64,000 nucleotides of DNA from Sphingomonas panacis (GTDB lineage: Bacteria; Pseudomonadota; Alphaproteobacteria; Sphingomonadales; Sphingomonadaceae): assembly GCF_001717955.1 (NCBI RefSeq), contig NZ_CP014168.1:124001-188000 (forward strand), in the 5' to 3' direction. How positions within the stretch are numbered: position 1 is the first letter of the stretch; each line of letters starts with the position of its first letter. The notes beneath the pieces were generated by a model. It was given only the letters and a program-made list of their open reading frames with translations. It did no database searches and was not told the DNA's origin. Of this stretch, positions 54,730 to 63,482 are shown piece after piece. The translations under genes were made by a program, and so were the position numbers.

Positions 54730-55500
54730 TCAGCGCTCCGGCGGCGTGAGGCTCAGCAGCAGTCGGTCGCGGAAGACTGCGGGCAGCAACCGATCGAACC
54801 AGCGCAGCAGCGCGAAGGGCCACGGTAGGATCGCGTGCGCGCGCCCATCCTCCGCGGCGCGGGCGATTCGCGCGGCGGCGTCGGCGGGTTGCATCAGGAA
54901 GGGCTTGGGGCCGGGCGTGCGCCGCGCCGCCGCTGTATCGATGAACCCGGGCGAAACCAACGTCACGCGAACGCCATGCGGCTTCACCCCGATCCGCAAT
55001 GCCGCGGCGAAGCGCGCCAGCCCCGCCTTCGCCCCCGAATAGCCCGCCGCGAACGGCAGTGCATGGAAGGCCGCGGCCGACCCGACCAATACGATCCCCC
55101 CGGCCCCGCGCCGCGCCATGCGATCGGCAAGCGCCGCCGCCATCGCCGCTGGCGCGACGAAATCGACAAGCCCGAGCCGTATGATCTGCGCGGCATCCTC
55201 AACGCGTGCGCCCGGTGCGCGGGTATCGCCCAGCCCCGCGGCGAAGATCGCCAGATCGATCGCGTGCGCGGCATCATCGGTTTCGAGCGCTGCGACCGCC
55301 GACGCGCTGTCGGAAAGGTCGAGCATGCGAAGTGCCACAGTCGCGCCGGTGGCGCGACACGCGGCGGCGACGGCTTCCAGCCGCGCGGCGTCCCGGCCCC
55401 ACAACAGCAAGCTACGGCCGGGCACGGCGTAATGTCGCGCCAGTGCGCCACCGAGGCCACCCGACGCGCCCGTGATGAGGATATGGTTTGGTGGCGTCAT
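54730..55500 (-). CDS. SDR family protein of the capsule locus
   Basis: A 256-residue SDR with ITGASGGLGGALARHY, AAGLGDT in place of NNAG, and YSGAKAGL (catalytic Tyr/Lys). The C-terminal part carries a short hydrophobic helix (PWPFALLRWFDRLLPAVF) like membrane-associated sphingolipid/ketoreductase SDRs. ATG 55500 begins the Rossmann strand; the longer frame runs back into the promoter region. It is divergent from the fatty-acid hydroxylase gene and may act in the same lipid modification. Confidence 0.85.
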   Translation of the reverse strand: MTPPNHILITGASGGLGGALARHYAVPGRSLLLWGRDAARLEAVAAACRATGATVALRMLDLSDSASAVAALETDDAAHAIDLAIFAAGLGDTRAPGARVEDAAQIIRLGLVDFVAPAAMAAALADRMARRGAGGIVLVGSAAAFHALPFAAGYSGAKAGLARFAAALRIGVKPHGVRVTLVSPGFIDTAAARRTPGPKPFLMQPADAAARIARAAEDGRAHAILPWPFALLRWFDRLLPAVFRDRLLLSLTPPER

Positions 55501-55664
55501 CAACCTGTCATCTATCCGCTTCGAAAGTGTTGCTTTTGTGCATTCGGCCCCGAAGCAATGCAGATTGGCGGATTTTTGCTGCGTCGCAACTTGACAGTCG
55601 ACCTCCGGCAGTGCCCATACGATCCGGACGTGTACGCGTCGATCCGGGAAGAGCGAAACTGTCA

Positions 55665-56276
55665 ATGATGAAGTCCGGGTCCAGTCCCCAGCGCATAAGG
55701 CTGTTCCAGAACGATCTGCTCGAACGCTTTACGTTGATTTCTCCTATCGTGTTCGCCGTGACATGGGCGGTGTTTCTCGCGATCGCGATTCGCGCAAGCT
55801 GGGGCGTGGCAAGCTTTCTGCCTTCGGTCGCGCTGGTCGCGGCGGGGCTGCTGATCTGGTCGCTGTTCGAATATGCGATGCACCGCTTCATCTTCCACCT
55901 CAAGCTGCGGTCCAAGTTCGGCCAATGGCTGATCTTTCTGACTCACGGCAACCATCACGTCGTCCCCGGTGACGGGATGCGCAACATCATGCCGCCGATC
56001 GTCAGCGTGACGATCTCGTGCGGGGTGTGGGCATTGCTGTACGCGGCATTCGGCCCAGCGGGATCGGTGATCTTTCTCGGCTTCGGCATCGGCTACGTGG
56101 TGTACGACAGCGTACATTACGCCTGTCATCAGTTCCCGATGCGGGCGCCCGTGCTGCGGCAGTTGCGCAAACACCATATCCGGCACCATTACGCCAAGCA
56201 GGAGGGCAATTTCGCGATCACCGCGATCTTCTGGGATCGCGTGTTCGGCACCGAGGTTCCCACCAAGAAGCGCTAG
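55665..56276 (+). CDS. Sterol desaturase/fatty acid hydroxylase family protein
   Basis: A 203-residue membrane di-iron hydroxylase. The His clusters HRFIFH, HGNHH, HYACH and HHIRHH are present, in the order of fatty acid 2-hydroxylases, between four hydrophobic stretches. Such enzymes introduce a hydroxyl into acyl chains of sphingolipids; sphingomonads contain hydroxylated glycosphingolipids, so this role fits. The ATG at 55665 (or 55668) begins the homologous part; the upstream frame is not protein-like. Its stop lies just inside the 3' end of the convergent glycosyltransferase gene. Confidence 0.87.
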   Translation: MMKSGSSPQRIRLFQNDLLERFTLISPIVFAVTWAVFLAIAIRASWGVASFLPSVALVAAGLLIWSLFEYAMHRFIFHLKLRSKFGQWLIFLTHGNHHVVPGDGMRNIMPPIVSVTISCGVWALLYAAFGPAGSVIFLGFGIGYVVYDSVHYACHQFPMRAPVLRQLRKHHIRHHYAKQEGNFAITAIFWDRVFGTEVPTKKR

Positions 56277-57465
56277 GTTCGCAGCGCCTCGATCGCGGCG
56301 CAGACGATCGCGATATGATCGTCCCACGTCGGCGCACGCCATGCGGTCAGGCGCTCGCGTTGCGCCGTATGAAGCGGCCCGTTACGAAAATGGTCGAGGA
56401 TCGCCGCGCGCCAGCCGGGACCGTCGAGCGGATCGATGAAGTCGGGCGCATCGCCGCCCGCCTCGCGCAACGCTGGCAGATCGCTGCAAATCACTGGCGT
56501 TCCGACCGACAAGGCCTCCGTCACCGGCATGCCGAATCCTTCCGCGAACGACGGCAGCAGCAGCGCGCGCGCGCGCCGCGCAGCAGATCACGCAGGGCGC
56601 CGTCGGAACAGCCGTTACGCTCCTCGACATGACCGACCAACGCCGGGCAGCGTTCGAGCATGTCGATCACCTGCTCATTCTCCCAGCCGCGCCGCCCGAC
56701 GATAACAAGGCGTGGCACCGCGCTCGCCGGCAGGGATTCGGCCATCGCGCGCCACAGGTTGAGCAGCAGCAGATGGTTCTTGCGTGGCTCGATCGTGCCC
56801 ACGCAAAGGAAATAGGGGTCCGCGGGGACCGGGTTGGGAGTCACCGCTAAGGGCATGTCATGCGTGCCGAGCAAGGCGACGTGCGTTGGCACATCGCGCC
56901 CTGCCTTCTCCAGCCAGGGCCTGAGCGATTCGCCGGTGGCGGCGGAGTTGACGATCGCCCCATCCGCGAGCGCGGCGACCGTCTCGATTCGCCGCTGGTG
57001 GAGCGCGGCGCCATTCGGCCGGGCATATTCGGGATAGTCGATCGGGATCAGGTCATGGACGAGGCAGAGGAAGCGCGCCTGTTCGCGCGTGAGGATACGC
57101 CGCACCAGATCGGGCCTGGTGAGGTGATGCGGCGAGGCCTGCACATAGACGCTGCCCGGTACGGGACGCGGCGCCTCGGGCCGCAGATCGAGCAATGCCG
57201 GTAACACGGCCGCGAGCGAACGTGGCTTGGCATCCCCGTCCTCAAGCGCCCAGCGCTCTTCGAGCATGTCGAGGAAGCGCAGCGCCTTGGCGGCGGGCAG
57301 TCGGCCGTATCGCCCGACCGGATGGACGATCGCGAAGCGCAGCCCGTCACCATACCGCGCGTGCAATCCGCGCGCATAGGCCATCTCGACCCGATCGACG
57401 CCCGACGGCGTATGATGCCGCACCCGCGACACCAGCCGCGACAGATCGAGGATCACCTCGCTCAT
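56273..57465 (-). pseudogene. GT4-type glycosyltransferase, frameshifted at a (GC)7 tract
   Basis: The first frame (57465 to about 56565) gives a GT-B glycosyltransferase with FLCLVHDLIPIDYPEYARP, YFLCVGTIEPRKNHLLL and LVIVGRRGWENEQV. It then runs into Arg/Cys-rich nonsense. The continuation LLLPSFAEGFGMPVTEALSVGTPVICSDLPAL lies in another frame down to 56273. The break is in the alternating GC run at 56563-56576: removing one GC unit restores LLRGARALLLPSF. It may be a true null allele, a phase-variable switch or a sequencing error. The start overlaps the kpsC stop (ATGA), so it belongs to the kpsF-kpsC operon. Confidence 0.82.
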
Positions 57466-59039
57466 GGCCGGCGCCTCACCAAGCGGCCCTGCACCTGCTT
57501 GAGGCGTGTCACCCAGCCGAGCCGGTTGTGCGCGGCGCCGGCTTCCATGCGCCGGATCAACACCTCGGGCGCGCAAGGCAGCCCGATCACCGGATCGAGA
57601 TAGCGCGGATAGGCGATCAGCACGCCAGCGACGAGCGCGTCGAGCGTCAGCGCCCTGCCGCGCCGGTCGGGGACGGCTGCAAGATCACGCGTCAGGCCCC
57701 AGCCCGCATAGAATGGCACGCCGTGGCAGGTGACCTCACACCCGCGCAGCAGCGCCTCGAACCCGGTCAGCGAGGTGAGGACATGCACCGCATCGACCGT
57801 GTCGAGCAGCGGCGCCATGCCACCGCCGCGCACGATGCGGTCGGCATGGAGAAGCGCATCGGCATCGCGCACCGCGCCGATACGGTGACCGGCATCGACG
57901 TCGGGATGGGGACGGAACCAGATTTCCGCGTCGGGTTCGAGCGAGCGCGCACGCCGCAGCACTTCGAGATTGCTCGCCAGCCCTGCCCCGCCAAGCCGTA
58001 CCGACATATCATCCTCGACCTGCCCCGCCACCAGCACGAGCCGGCGGTTGCCATCGCGCGCCGGGGCCGGCTGCGCGGCATCCTGGCCGTATTTGCTGAT
58101 CCCGGCCTTGACGATCGTCTCCCGGAGCCGAGCAGCGCGGGCGAGCATCTCGGGCGCGAAATCCTCGTTTGCGAGCAACGTTTCCAAGTCGCTCGGATGC
58201 GCTGGATCATAATGGATGCCAAGCCGATCGACTGCGATCGAGGACGGTGGCACGAGGTTGCTGCCGAGCCCGACCGAGCGCACAAAGCCGTCCTCGACCC
58301 GCACCAACGGCACGCTACGCGCGGCAGCTTGCGCCACCAGCGCCGCCGAGACTCGCGAGGGCCACACCGCCAAGGCGCCACGTTGCCGCTCGGCATGTGC
58401 CAGCGCCGCGCGTTCGGAGCGGAAGAATCGCAAGAGGTGTTCGGGCGTCCACAGGAAACGCGCGATCTCGCGGCGTTTCCACCAACTGAAACCGCAGCCC
58501 GCGACGATGTTGCGGTTGGCGGTGAAGATGCGCCGCCACGCACCGAGCAGCGCAATCGTCGCATCGAGGGTGGTGTCTTCGCCGGTGTACGGATCGCGGT
58601 AGCACACGCTCGCGAGGTCGTCGGCAACGCGGCGGCGTAGCGTCGCCAGATCGTCGCGCGGCACGCCGAACCGACCGGCGGAGAGAATGCGCACCCGACA
58701 TCCCGCGATGATCGCGAGTGCGAGCCATTCGTCATCGCCATGCGCCACCAATGTCGATCCGGCGTCGAGCAGAGACCACGGATCAACCTCCGCCGCCCGA
58801 TCGATCAACAGCGCGTTGCCCACATCAGCCGGAGCGGCGGCGGCGCGCACGATCACCGTCCCGTCGCCGCGCTCGACCGACCGCGCCCAGAACGTACCGC
58901 CGACGCGCGCCGCGCCGATCGCAGCGAACAGGCGGTCGATCGTCTCGGGCGCGAGCGTGTCGGGCGCCACCGCGCCCGATCGTGTCACGGCGGCGTCGAT
59001 CCCCGGAAACGGGGGCGCGCGGAGCAGCGACGCGTCCAT
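57462..59039 (-). CDS. kpsC: KpsC-like capsular polysaccharide protein, shortened N-module
   Basis: A 525-residue KpsC homologue; the usual protein has about 650-700 residues and two glycosyltransferase modules for alternating Kdo linkages. The complete C-terminal module is visible: DPYTGEDTTLDATIALLGAW, WWKRREIARFLW, RVEDGFVRSVGLGSNLVPPS, FRPHPDVDAGHR and TSLTGFEALLRG...FYAGWGLT. Before it lies only about 130 residues resembling the second half of the N-module, without its own VEDGF motif. It would transfer Kdo to the KpsS product. It is coupled to the glycosyltransferase gene by a 4-bp overlap. Confidence 0.85.
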   Translation of the reverse strand: MDASLLRAPPFPGIDAAVTRSGAVAPDTLAPETIDRLFAAIGAARVGGTFWARSVERGDGTVIVRAAAAPADVGNALLIDRAAEVDPWSLLDAGSTLVAHGDDEWLALAIIAGCRVRILSAGRFGVPRDDLATLRRRVADDLASVCYRDPYTGEDTTLDATIALLGAWRRIFTANRNIVAGCGFSWWKRREIARFLWTPEHLLRFFRSERAALAHAERQRGALAVWPSRVSAALVAQAAARSVPLVRVEDGFVRSVGLGSNLVPPSSIAVDRLGIHYDPAHPSDLETLLANEDFAPEMLARAARLRETIVKAGISKYGQDAAQPAPARDGNRRLVLVAGQVEDDMSVRLGGAGLASNLEVLRRARSLEPDAEIWFRPHPDVDAGHRIGAVRDADALLHADRIVRGGGMAPLLDTVDAVHVLTSLTGFEALLRGCEVTCHGVPFYAGWGLTRDLAAVPDRRGRALTLDALVAGVLIAYPRYLDPVIGLPCAPEVLIRRMEAGAAHNRLGWVTRLKQVQGRLVRRRP

Positions 59040-59111
59040 AAGGTCAGCCGAGGCGCACGCGGATCATGCGTGGCGCTTTCGGGGAAGCACAGCCACGATG
59101 CAAGCGCCGGA

Positions 59112-59708
59112 TCACGGCCGGCGGTCCCAGTCAAGCAGCCGCAGCCCGTCCGCATCCCGAACGATCACCCCATACGCCCCGGTTCGCAGCTTGAGTGATG
59201 GCAACGCCGCGGCCTGTCGTTGCAGCGCCGCGTCCGAGCGGAGCGCGAAGCGCGCCGCGCCGTTGCTGGTGACGATCAGCACGCGCCCTGCGCCATGCGT
59301 CCACAGGTCCCGCCACCCCGCCAGCCTGCGCTCCGCATCGACGCTCCACCCGTCGGGTACGCGCGCCTCCGCATCCCAGGCGGCGAGCGCATCGTGGCCG
59401 ATACGGGCGACCACCGCATCCTCGGTCGCGCCTTCATCAGGGCCGTGATCGATCTCGGTGAGCCAGTCGGCGTGTTCGATCACAGGCGCCTCGGGCTGCG
59501 CGGCGAGGATCGCCTCGGCGGTCTCGCGTGTGCGCAGCAGCGGCGCTGCCAGCGCGCGCTCGAACCCGTGCAAAGCGCCCCCCAGCGCGCGCGCCTGCGC
59601 GTGCCCGCTCGCGACGAGCGGCAGATCGGTGCGCGCGCCGATCCGGCGTGCTGGCTCGCCCGGTTCGAATGTGTTGCCGTGGCGGACTATCGTGACGATC
59701 AGGTCCAT
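59112..59708 (-). CDS. Histidine phosphatase family protein
   Basis: A 198-residue branch-2-like phosphoglycerate-mutase-fold phosphatase. The phospho-His is in IVRHGNTFEPG (His10), the Arg is in LLRTRETAEAI, the Glu is in LTEIDHGPDEG and the second His site region is VLIVTSNGAARF, where the usual His reads Asn. Its start overlaps the kdsB stop by 10 bp, so it is translated within the Kdo operon. No kdsC (Kdo-8-phosphate phosphatase) is seen in the window, making this protein a candidate replacement, although the altered second His weakens that. Confidence 0.8.
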   Translation of the reverse strand: MDLIVTIVRHGNTFEPGEPARRIGARTDLPLVASGHAQARALGGALHGFERALAAPLLRTRETAEAILAAQPEAPVIEHADWLTEIDHGPDEGATEDAVVARIGHDALAAWDAEARVPDGWSVDAERRLAGWRDLWTHGAGRVLIVTSNGAARFALRSDAALQRQAAALPSLKLRTGAYGVIVRDADGLRLLDWDRRP

Positions 59709-60544
59709 GACAGATGCGGCTCGCCATGTTCGGCGATCAGCGCTTCGGCCATCGCGACGTCCTCGGGCGTATCGATCCCCGACATCGCGTGGCGCGGCGG
59801 TGCGACCGCGACGGTGAGGATATCCTCACCCGTTTCGAGGAAGCGCAACTGCTCGAGTCCCTCCAGCACCTCATACGGGGTCGGCGCGGTCTGCTCGAAG
59901 CCTTGCAGCGCCGCGAAGCGATAGGCGTAGAGGCCGATATGGCGGAACACCGGCGACAGTTCACCCATGCCGCGTAGCCGTGCCTCGTCTCGGATCGCCG
60001 GAAGGACGGTCTTCGAGAACCACAAGGCGCGATCATCAGCGCGCCGAACGCAGGTCGTACCGCTGAACGGGGACGCCAGCTTATGCGCGCGCAAAGCGTC
60101 GAGCGCCGCCCAGTCGAGCTGCACCACCGGCGTCGCCACCCCGCAGGGCGAGTCCCGCAGCGCCGCGATCAGCGCGGCGATCATGCCGGGCGCGGCGAAC
60201 GGCGCATCTCCTTGCAAATTGACGACGATCGGCGGCGGCACCGTCCGCCCGCGCGCGACCGCCCAGGCACGGCCCGATCCTGACGTGATCGCCGAATCGG
60301 TCATCACCGCCGCACAGCCGAGTTCACAGGCGTGGTCGAGGATGCGTGGATCGTCGGTCGCGACCACCACCTCGGCATTGCCGACGCGGGCCGCGCCCTC
60401 GCGCGCGATCACGATGACACGTGACAGCAAGGTGCGCCCGGCGATCAGCACCAACGGCTTGCCGGGGAGCCGGGTCGAGCCGTAGCGGGCGGGGATCACG
60501 ATCAGGTCGGGCGGTGCGTCCTCCGCCGCGCGCGTGTCAGGCAA
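59699..60544 (-). CDS. kdsB: 3-deoxy-manno-octulosonate cytidylyltransferase
   Basis: A 281-residue KdsB, which activates Kdo as CMP-Kdo for transfer. The CTP-binding PARYGSTRLPGKPL, ATDDPRI, TSGSGRAWAVA, NLQGDAPF (metal Asp) and HIGLYAYR are conserved. In HxSGTDR-type family members the motif reads TSGSGR here, typical of the capsule/KdsB-like branch. It overlaps kpsF by 8 bp and the phosphatase gene by 10 bp. Confidence 0.92.
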   Translation of the reverse strand: MPDTRAAEDAPPDLIVIPARYGSTRLPGKPLVLIAGRTLLSRVIVIAREGAARVGNAEVVVATDDPRILDHACELGCAAVMTDSAITSGSGRAWAVARGRTVPPPIVVNLQGDAPFAAPGMIAALIAALRDSPCGVATPVVQLDWAALDALRAHKLASPFSGTTCVRRADDRALWFSKTVLPAIRDEARLRGMGELSPVFRHIGLYAYRFAALQGFEQTAPTPYEVLEGLEQLRFLETGEDILTVAVAPPRHAMSGIDTPEDVAMAEALIAEHGEPHLSWT

Positions 60545-61544
60545 CGCCAGCCCGCAGCATATCGTGGAGGTGGACGACGCCGACCAGCCGCTGATCCTCG
60601 CAAACGAACAGCACCGACACGGCCTTTTCGTTGAGGATGCGCAGCGCGTCCGAGCTCAGCGTCTCGGGGGCGACCACGATCGGCGTCTGAGTCATGTGGT
60701 GGCGGATATCGTCGCCGAGATGCTTGTTCGCGAAACTGCGTCGCAGATCGCCGTCGGTGAACGCGCCGACCAGCCGGTCCGCCTCATCGACGACGGCGGT
60801 GCAGCCGTAGCGCTTCTGGCTCATCTCGATCATCGCGTCCTGGAGCGTCGCGCCGAGCCGCACCACCGGAACTTCCTCACCACGCGCCATCAACTGCACG
60901 ATGGTGACGAGTTGCGCGCCGAGCCGGCCGCCGGGATGGAAAGTGAGGAAATCGGACCGCGTGAAGCCGCGCCGCTCGATCAGCGCGACCGCGAGCGCAT
61001 CGCCCAGCACAACCTGCACGGTCGTCGAGGAGGTCGGCGCGAGTTGGTTGGGGCATGCCTCCTGCACCATCGGCAGCGCGAGGCAGATATCGGCGGCGCG
61101 GCCGGCGGTGCTGTCGGGTCGCGCTGTCGCGACGATCAGCTTGACGCCGAAGCGGCGGCAATAGGCGATGATGTCGCCCAGCTCGGTGGTCTCGCCCGAC
61201 CAGCTCATTGCCAGCACGATGTCGTCATGGCCGATCGTGCCGAGATCGCCGTGGCTGGCGTCGCCGGGATGGAGGAACAGCGCCGGCGTGCCGGTGGAGG
61301 TCATCGTCGCGGCGATCTTGCGCGCGACGAGGCCGCTCTTACCCATGCCGGTCACGATCAGCCGGCCGCCATGTCCGCTGATCGCGCTGACGGCAGCGGT
61401 GAAGCTCTGTCGGAGGGGGGCGACATGCAGCGCCTCTGACAGCGCGCGGAGCGCATCCATTTCGATGCGCGTGGTGCGCAGGGCGGACAGCAGGCCGGGT
61501 TCGTCCGCTCCGCTGGTAGCAATCGCCGGCATAACATTCCCCAA
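60537..61544 (-). CDS. kpsF: KpsF/GutQ arabinose-5-phosphate isomerase
   Basis: A 335-residue sugar isomerase that supplies arabinose-5-phosphate for Kdo. The SIS domain (about 45-190: VTGMGKSGLVARKIAATMTS, FLHPGDASHGDLG, MSWSGETTELGD) is followed by two CBS domains (about 215-330: RYGCTAVVDEADRLVGAFTDGDLRR). It is the first gene of the leftward Kdo operon and divergent from kdsA, sharing a 145-bp intergenic region. Confidence 0.93.
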   Translation of the reverse strand: MGNVMPAIATSGADEPGLLSALRTTRIEMDALRALSEALHVAPLRQSFTAAVSAISGHGGRLIVTGMGKSGLVARKIAATMTSTGTPALFLHPGDASHGDLGTIGHDDIVLAMSWSGETTELGDIIAYCRRFGVKLIVATARPDSTAGRAADICLALPMVQEACPNQLAPTSSTTVQVVLGDALAVALIERRGFTRSDFLTFHPGGRLGAQLVTIVQLMARGEEVPVVRLGATLQDAMIEMSQKRYGCTAVVDEADRLVGAFTDGDLRRSFANKHLGDDIRHHMTQTPIVVAPETLSSDALRILNEKAVSVLFVCEDQRLVGVVHLHDMLRAGVA

Positions 61545-61616
61545 TGGCGGCGCTTTAAGCGTCTCGCGGCTGTCCTAGAAGCGCATCGCATTGACTTCCA
61601 GCGCTTTCGCGGCGCA

Positions 61617-61663
61617 GGGAAACCAATACGCGACCGTCTGTTGTTCTTGAGAGACAGTTTCCC
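61617..61663. promoter_or_regulatory. Inverted repeat in the kpsF/kdsA divergent region
   Basis: GGGAAAC (61617-61623) and GTTTCCC (61657-61663) are perfect inverted copies with a 33-bp spacer, 27 bp before kdsA. They could be regulator half-sites or a long stem. Weak evidence. Confidence 0.3.
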
Positions 61664-61689
61664 GCGTGGCAAGTCTAGTGAGGTCGTGG

Positions 61690-62544
61690 ATGCGTCTGTG
61701 TGGGCAGCAAATCGGTCCGAATCAGAAGATGTTCTTCATTGCCGGCCCCTGCGTGATCGAAAGCGAGTCGTTCGCGCTTGCGACCGCGACGCGGCTGCGC
61801 GCCATCGCCGACCGGCTCGGCGTGCTGCTGATCTACAAGAGTTCCTTCGACAAGGCGAACCGCAGTTCGGGCACGTCGTTCCGCGGCCCCGGCATCGAAG
61901 AAGGCCTGCGCATTCTCGAGAAAGTCCGCGCCGAAACCGGACTGCCGGTGCTGACCGACGTGCATGACGAGAGCCAGGTGCGCGCCGTCGCCCAAGTGGT
62001 CGATGTGCTGCAAACCCCCGCCTTCCTGGCGCGGCAGACCGATTTCATCGCCGCGGTCGCGGCGGCGGGCAAGCCGGTCAACATCAAGAAGGGACAGTTC
62101 ATGGCGCCCGGCGACATGGTGCATGTCGTCGCCAAGGCACGCGCCGCGGCCGAGAGCGCGGGCGTCGCCGCCGATTTCATGGTGTGCGAGCGTGGGGCGA
62201 GCTTCGGCTACAACAACCTCGTCTCGGACATGCGCGGCCTGGCGATCATGCGCGAGACAGGCTGCCCGGTGGTGTACGACGCGACGCATTCGGTGCAATT
62301 GCCAGGCGGACGCGGCGCCACCTCGGGCGGACAGCGCGAGCATGTGCCGGTGCTGGCGCGCGCCGCCGTCGCGGCGGGCATCTCGGGCCTGTTCATGGAA
62401 ACGCACCCCGACCCCGACAAGGCGATGTCGGACGGCCCCAACAGTTGGCCGCTCGACCGGCTAGAAGCCCTGCTTGCGCGGCTGCTCGCGATCGACGCGA
62501 TCGTGAAAGAGGGCGGCTTCGAAGAACAGGCGCTGGTCGCCTGA
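61690..62544 (+). CDS. kdsA: 3-deoxy-8-phosphooctulonate synthase
   Basis: A 284-residue KdsA, condensing phosphoenolpyruvate with arabinose-5-phosphate. [64 protein letters not shown] and [11 protein letters not shown] are all conserved. The Asn/Cys metal position reads [14 protein letters not shown], so the class (metal-dependent or not) is not decided here. ATG 61690 gives the family start MRLCGQQIG; an upstream ATG would add eight residues. It is transcribed divergently from kpsF. Confidence 0.95.
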   Translation: MRLCGQQIGPNQKMFFIAGPCVIESESFALATATRLRAIADRLGVLLIYKSSFDKANRSSGTSFRGPGIEEGLRILEKVRAETGLPVLTDVHDESQVRAVAQVVDVLQTPAFLARQTDFIAAVAAAGKPVNIKKGQFMAPGDMVHVVAKARAAAESAGVAADFMVCERGASFGYNNLVSDMRGLAIMRETGCPVVYDATHSVQLPGGRGATSGGQREHVPVLARAAVAAGISGLFMETHPDPDKAMSDGPNSWPLDRLEALLARLLAIDAIVKEGGFEEQALVA

Positions 62545-62579
62545 CCATGCGACCCGGCGCGTGTGGAGGCTAAGACAGC

Positions 62580-62888
62580 ATGTTCGCCCACGTTCCCGTC
62601 GCGATCGGCATCCAGCTTGCCTGCTGGGCACTGGGTCGATGGCTCGGCGCGTCCACCAAGGCGTCGCTATGGCTCGGCTGCTTCGCGGGCGCTGCGGTGT
62701 GCATCATGCGCGAGATCACACAGCGCGAATATCAATGGATCGAGCAGTTCGGCGGCGGCCGCCGCGCCAACATGCCGGGCTATGCCGGTCTCGAAGTGTG
62801 GCAATGGAACGCCCATTCGCTGAGCGAGACTGCGGTGGCGATCGCCGCGTCGGTGGCGCTGGCGCTATTCGTCGCGCGGCGGCGATAG
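62580..62888 (+). CDS. Small membrane protein, unknown function
   Basis: A 102-residue protein with two or three hydrophobic segments (about 5-20, 28-45 and 82-98) and a central soluble loop (REITQREYQWIEQFGGGRRANMPGY). No family recognised. It starts 35 bp after kdsA on the same strand, so it may share its transcript. Confidence 0.65.
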   Translation: MFAHVPVAIGIQLACWALGRWLGASTKASLWLGCFAGAAVCIMREITQREYQWIEQFGGGRRANMPGYAGLEVWQWNAHSLSETAVAIAASVALALFVARRR

Positions 62889-62895
62889 CCGCGCG

Positions 62896-63414
62896 TCAGG
62901 CCAAGCGTTCCGGCACCGACATCGCTTCCTCGACGATCGTCGCGCTCATCGCAACGGCTTCCCAGGGGAACACGAACCAGCGCTTGTCGCCGTCGCGGTC
63001 GATCGTCTCCGCCCGGTAATCGACCCGCGCCTGCGAGCGGACATTGTCCAGCACCACCGCGAAGCGCAGATTGCCGCTGTCGCAGCCGGTCTCGGCGAGC
63101 AGCTTGCGGATATAGGCGATCGTACCGCCGCTATCGTTGATGTCATCGACGAACAGCAGCCGCTCACCCGCTGCGCTCTTCTCCGCCACCTTGCGCAGCA
63201 GCTCGTCGGCGAAGCCCGGCACCTTGGAGGAATGATCGACCGACAGCATCGGCAGGTTTAGCTGGTGCGAGATGAACACAGCCGGCACCAGTCCGCCGCG
63301 CCCGATACCGATCACGAAATCGGGCTTCCAGTCGCCTGCCGAGACGCTCGCCGCGACGGTGCGGACATCGGCGAGGAAGGTCTCATAAGGGATGTAATAG
63401 AGGTCCGGGCTCAT
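62896..63414 (-). CDS. Phosphoribosyltransferase (hypoxanthine/xanthine-guanine type)
   Basis: A 172-residue type I phosphoribosyltransferase. The PRPP loop LLFVDDINDSGGT (about 96-108) and the early GIGRGGLVPAVFIS are clear. The C-terminal WFVFPWE is typical of the bacterial xanthine/guanine branch. It salvages purine bases to nucleotides. It converges on the small membrane protein gene and precedes no obvious operon partner. Confidence 0.85.
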   Translation of the reverse strand: MSPDLYYIPYETFLADVRTVAASVSAGDWKPDFVIGIGRGGLVPAVFISHQLNLPMLSVDHSSKVPGFADELLRKVAEKSAAGERLLFVDDINDSGGTIAYIRKLLAETGCDSGNLRFAVVLDNVRSQARVDYRAETIDRDGDKRWFVFPWEAVAMSATIVEEAMSVPERLA

Positions 63415-63482
63415 GATCGGGCGAATCCAGAATGCTTGGAGAAAGCGCCCCGGATATCGTCTCGGCGCGGTCGCGGCAATCG

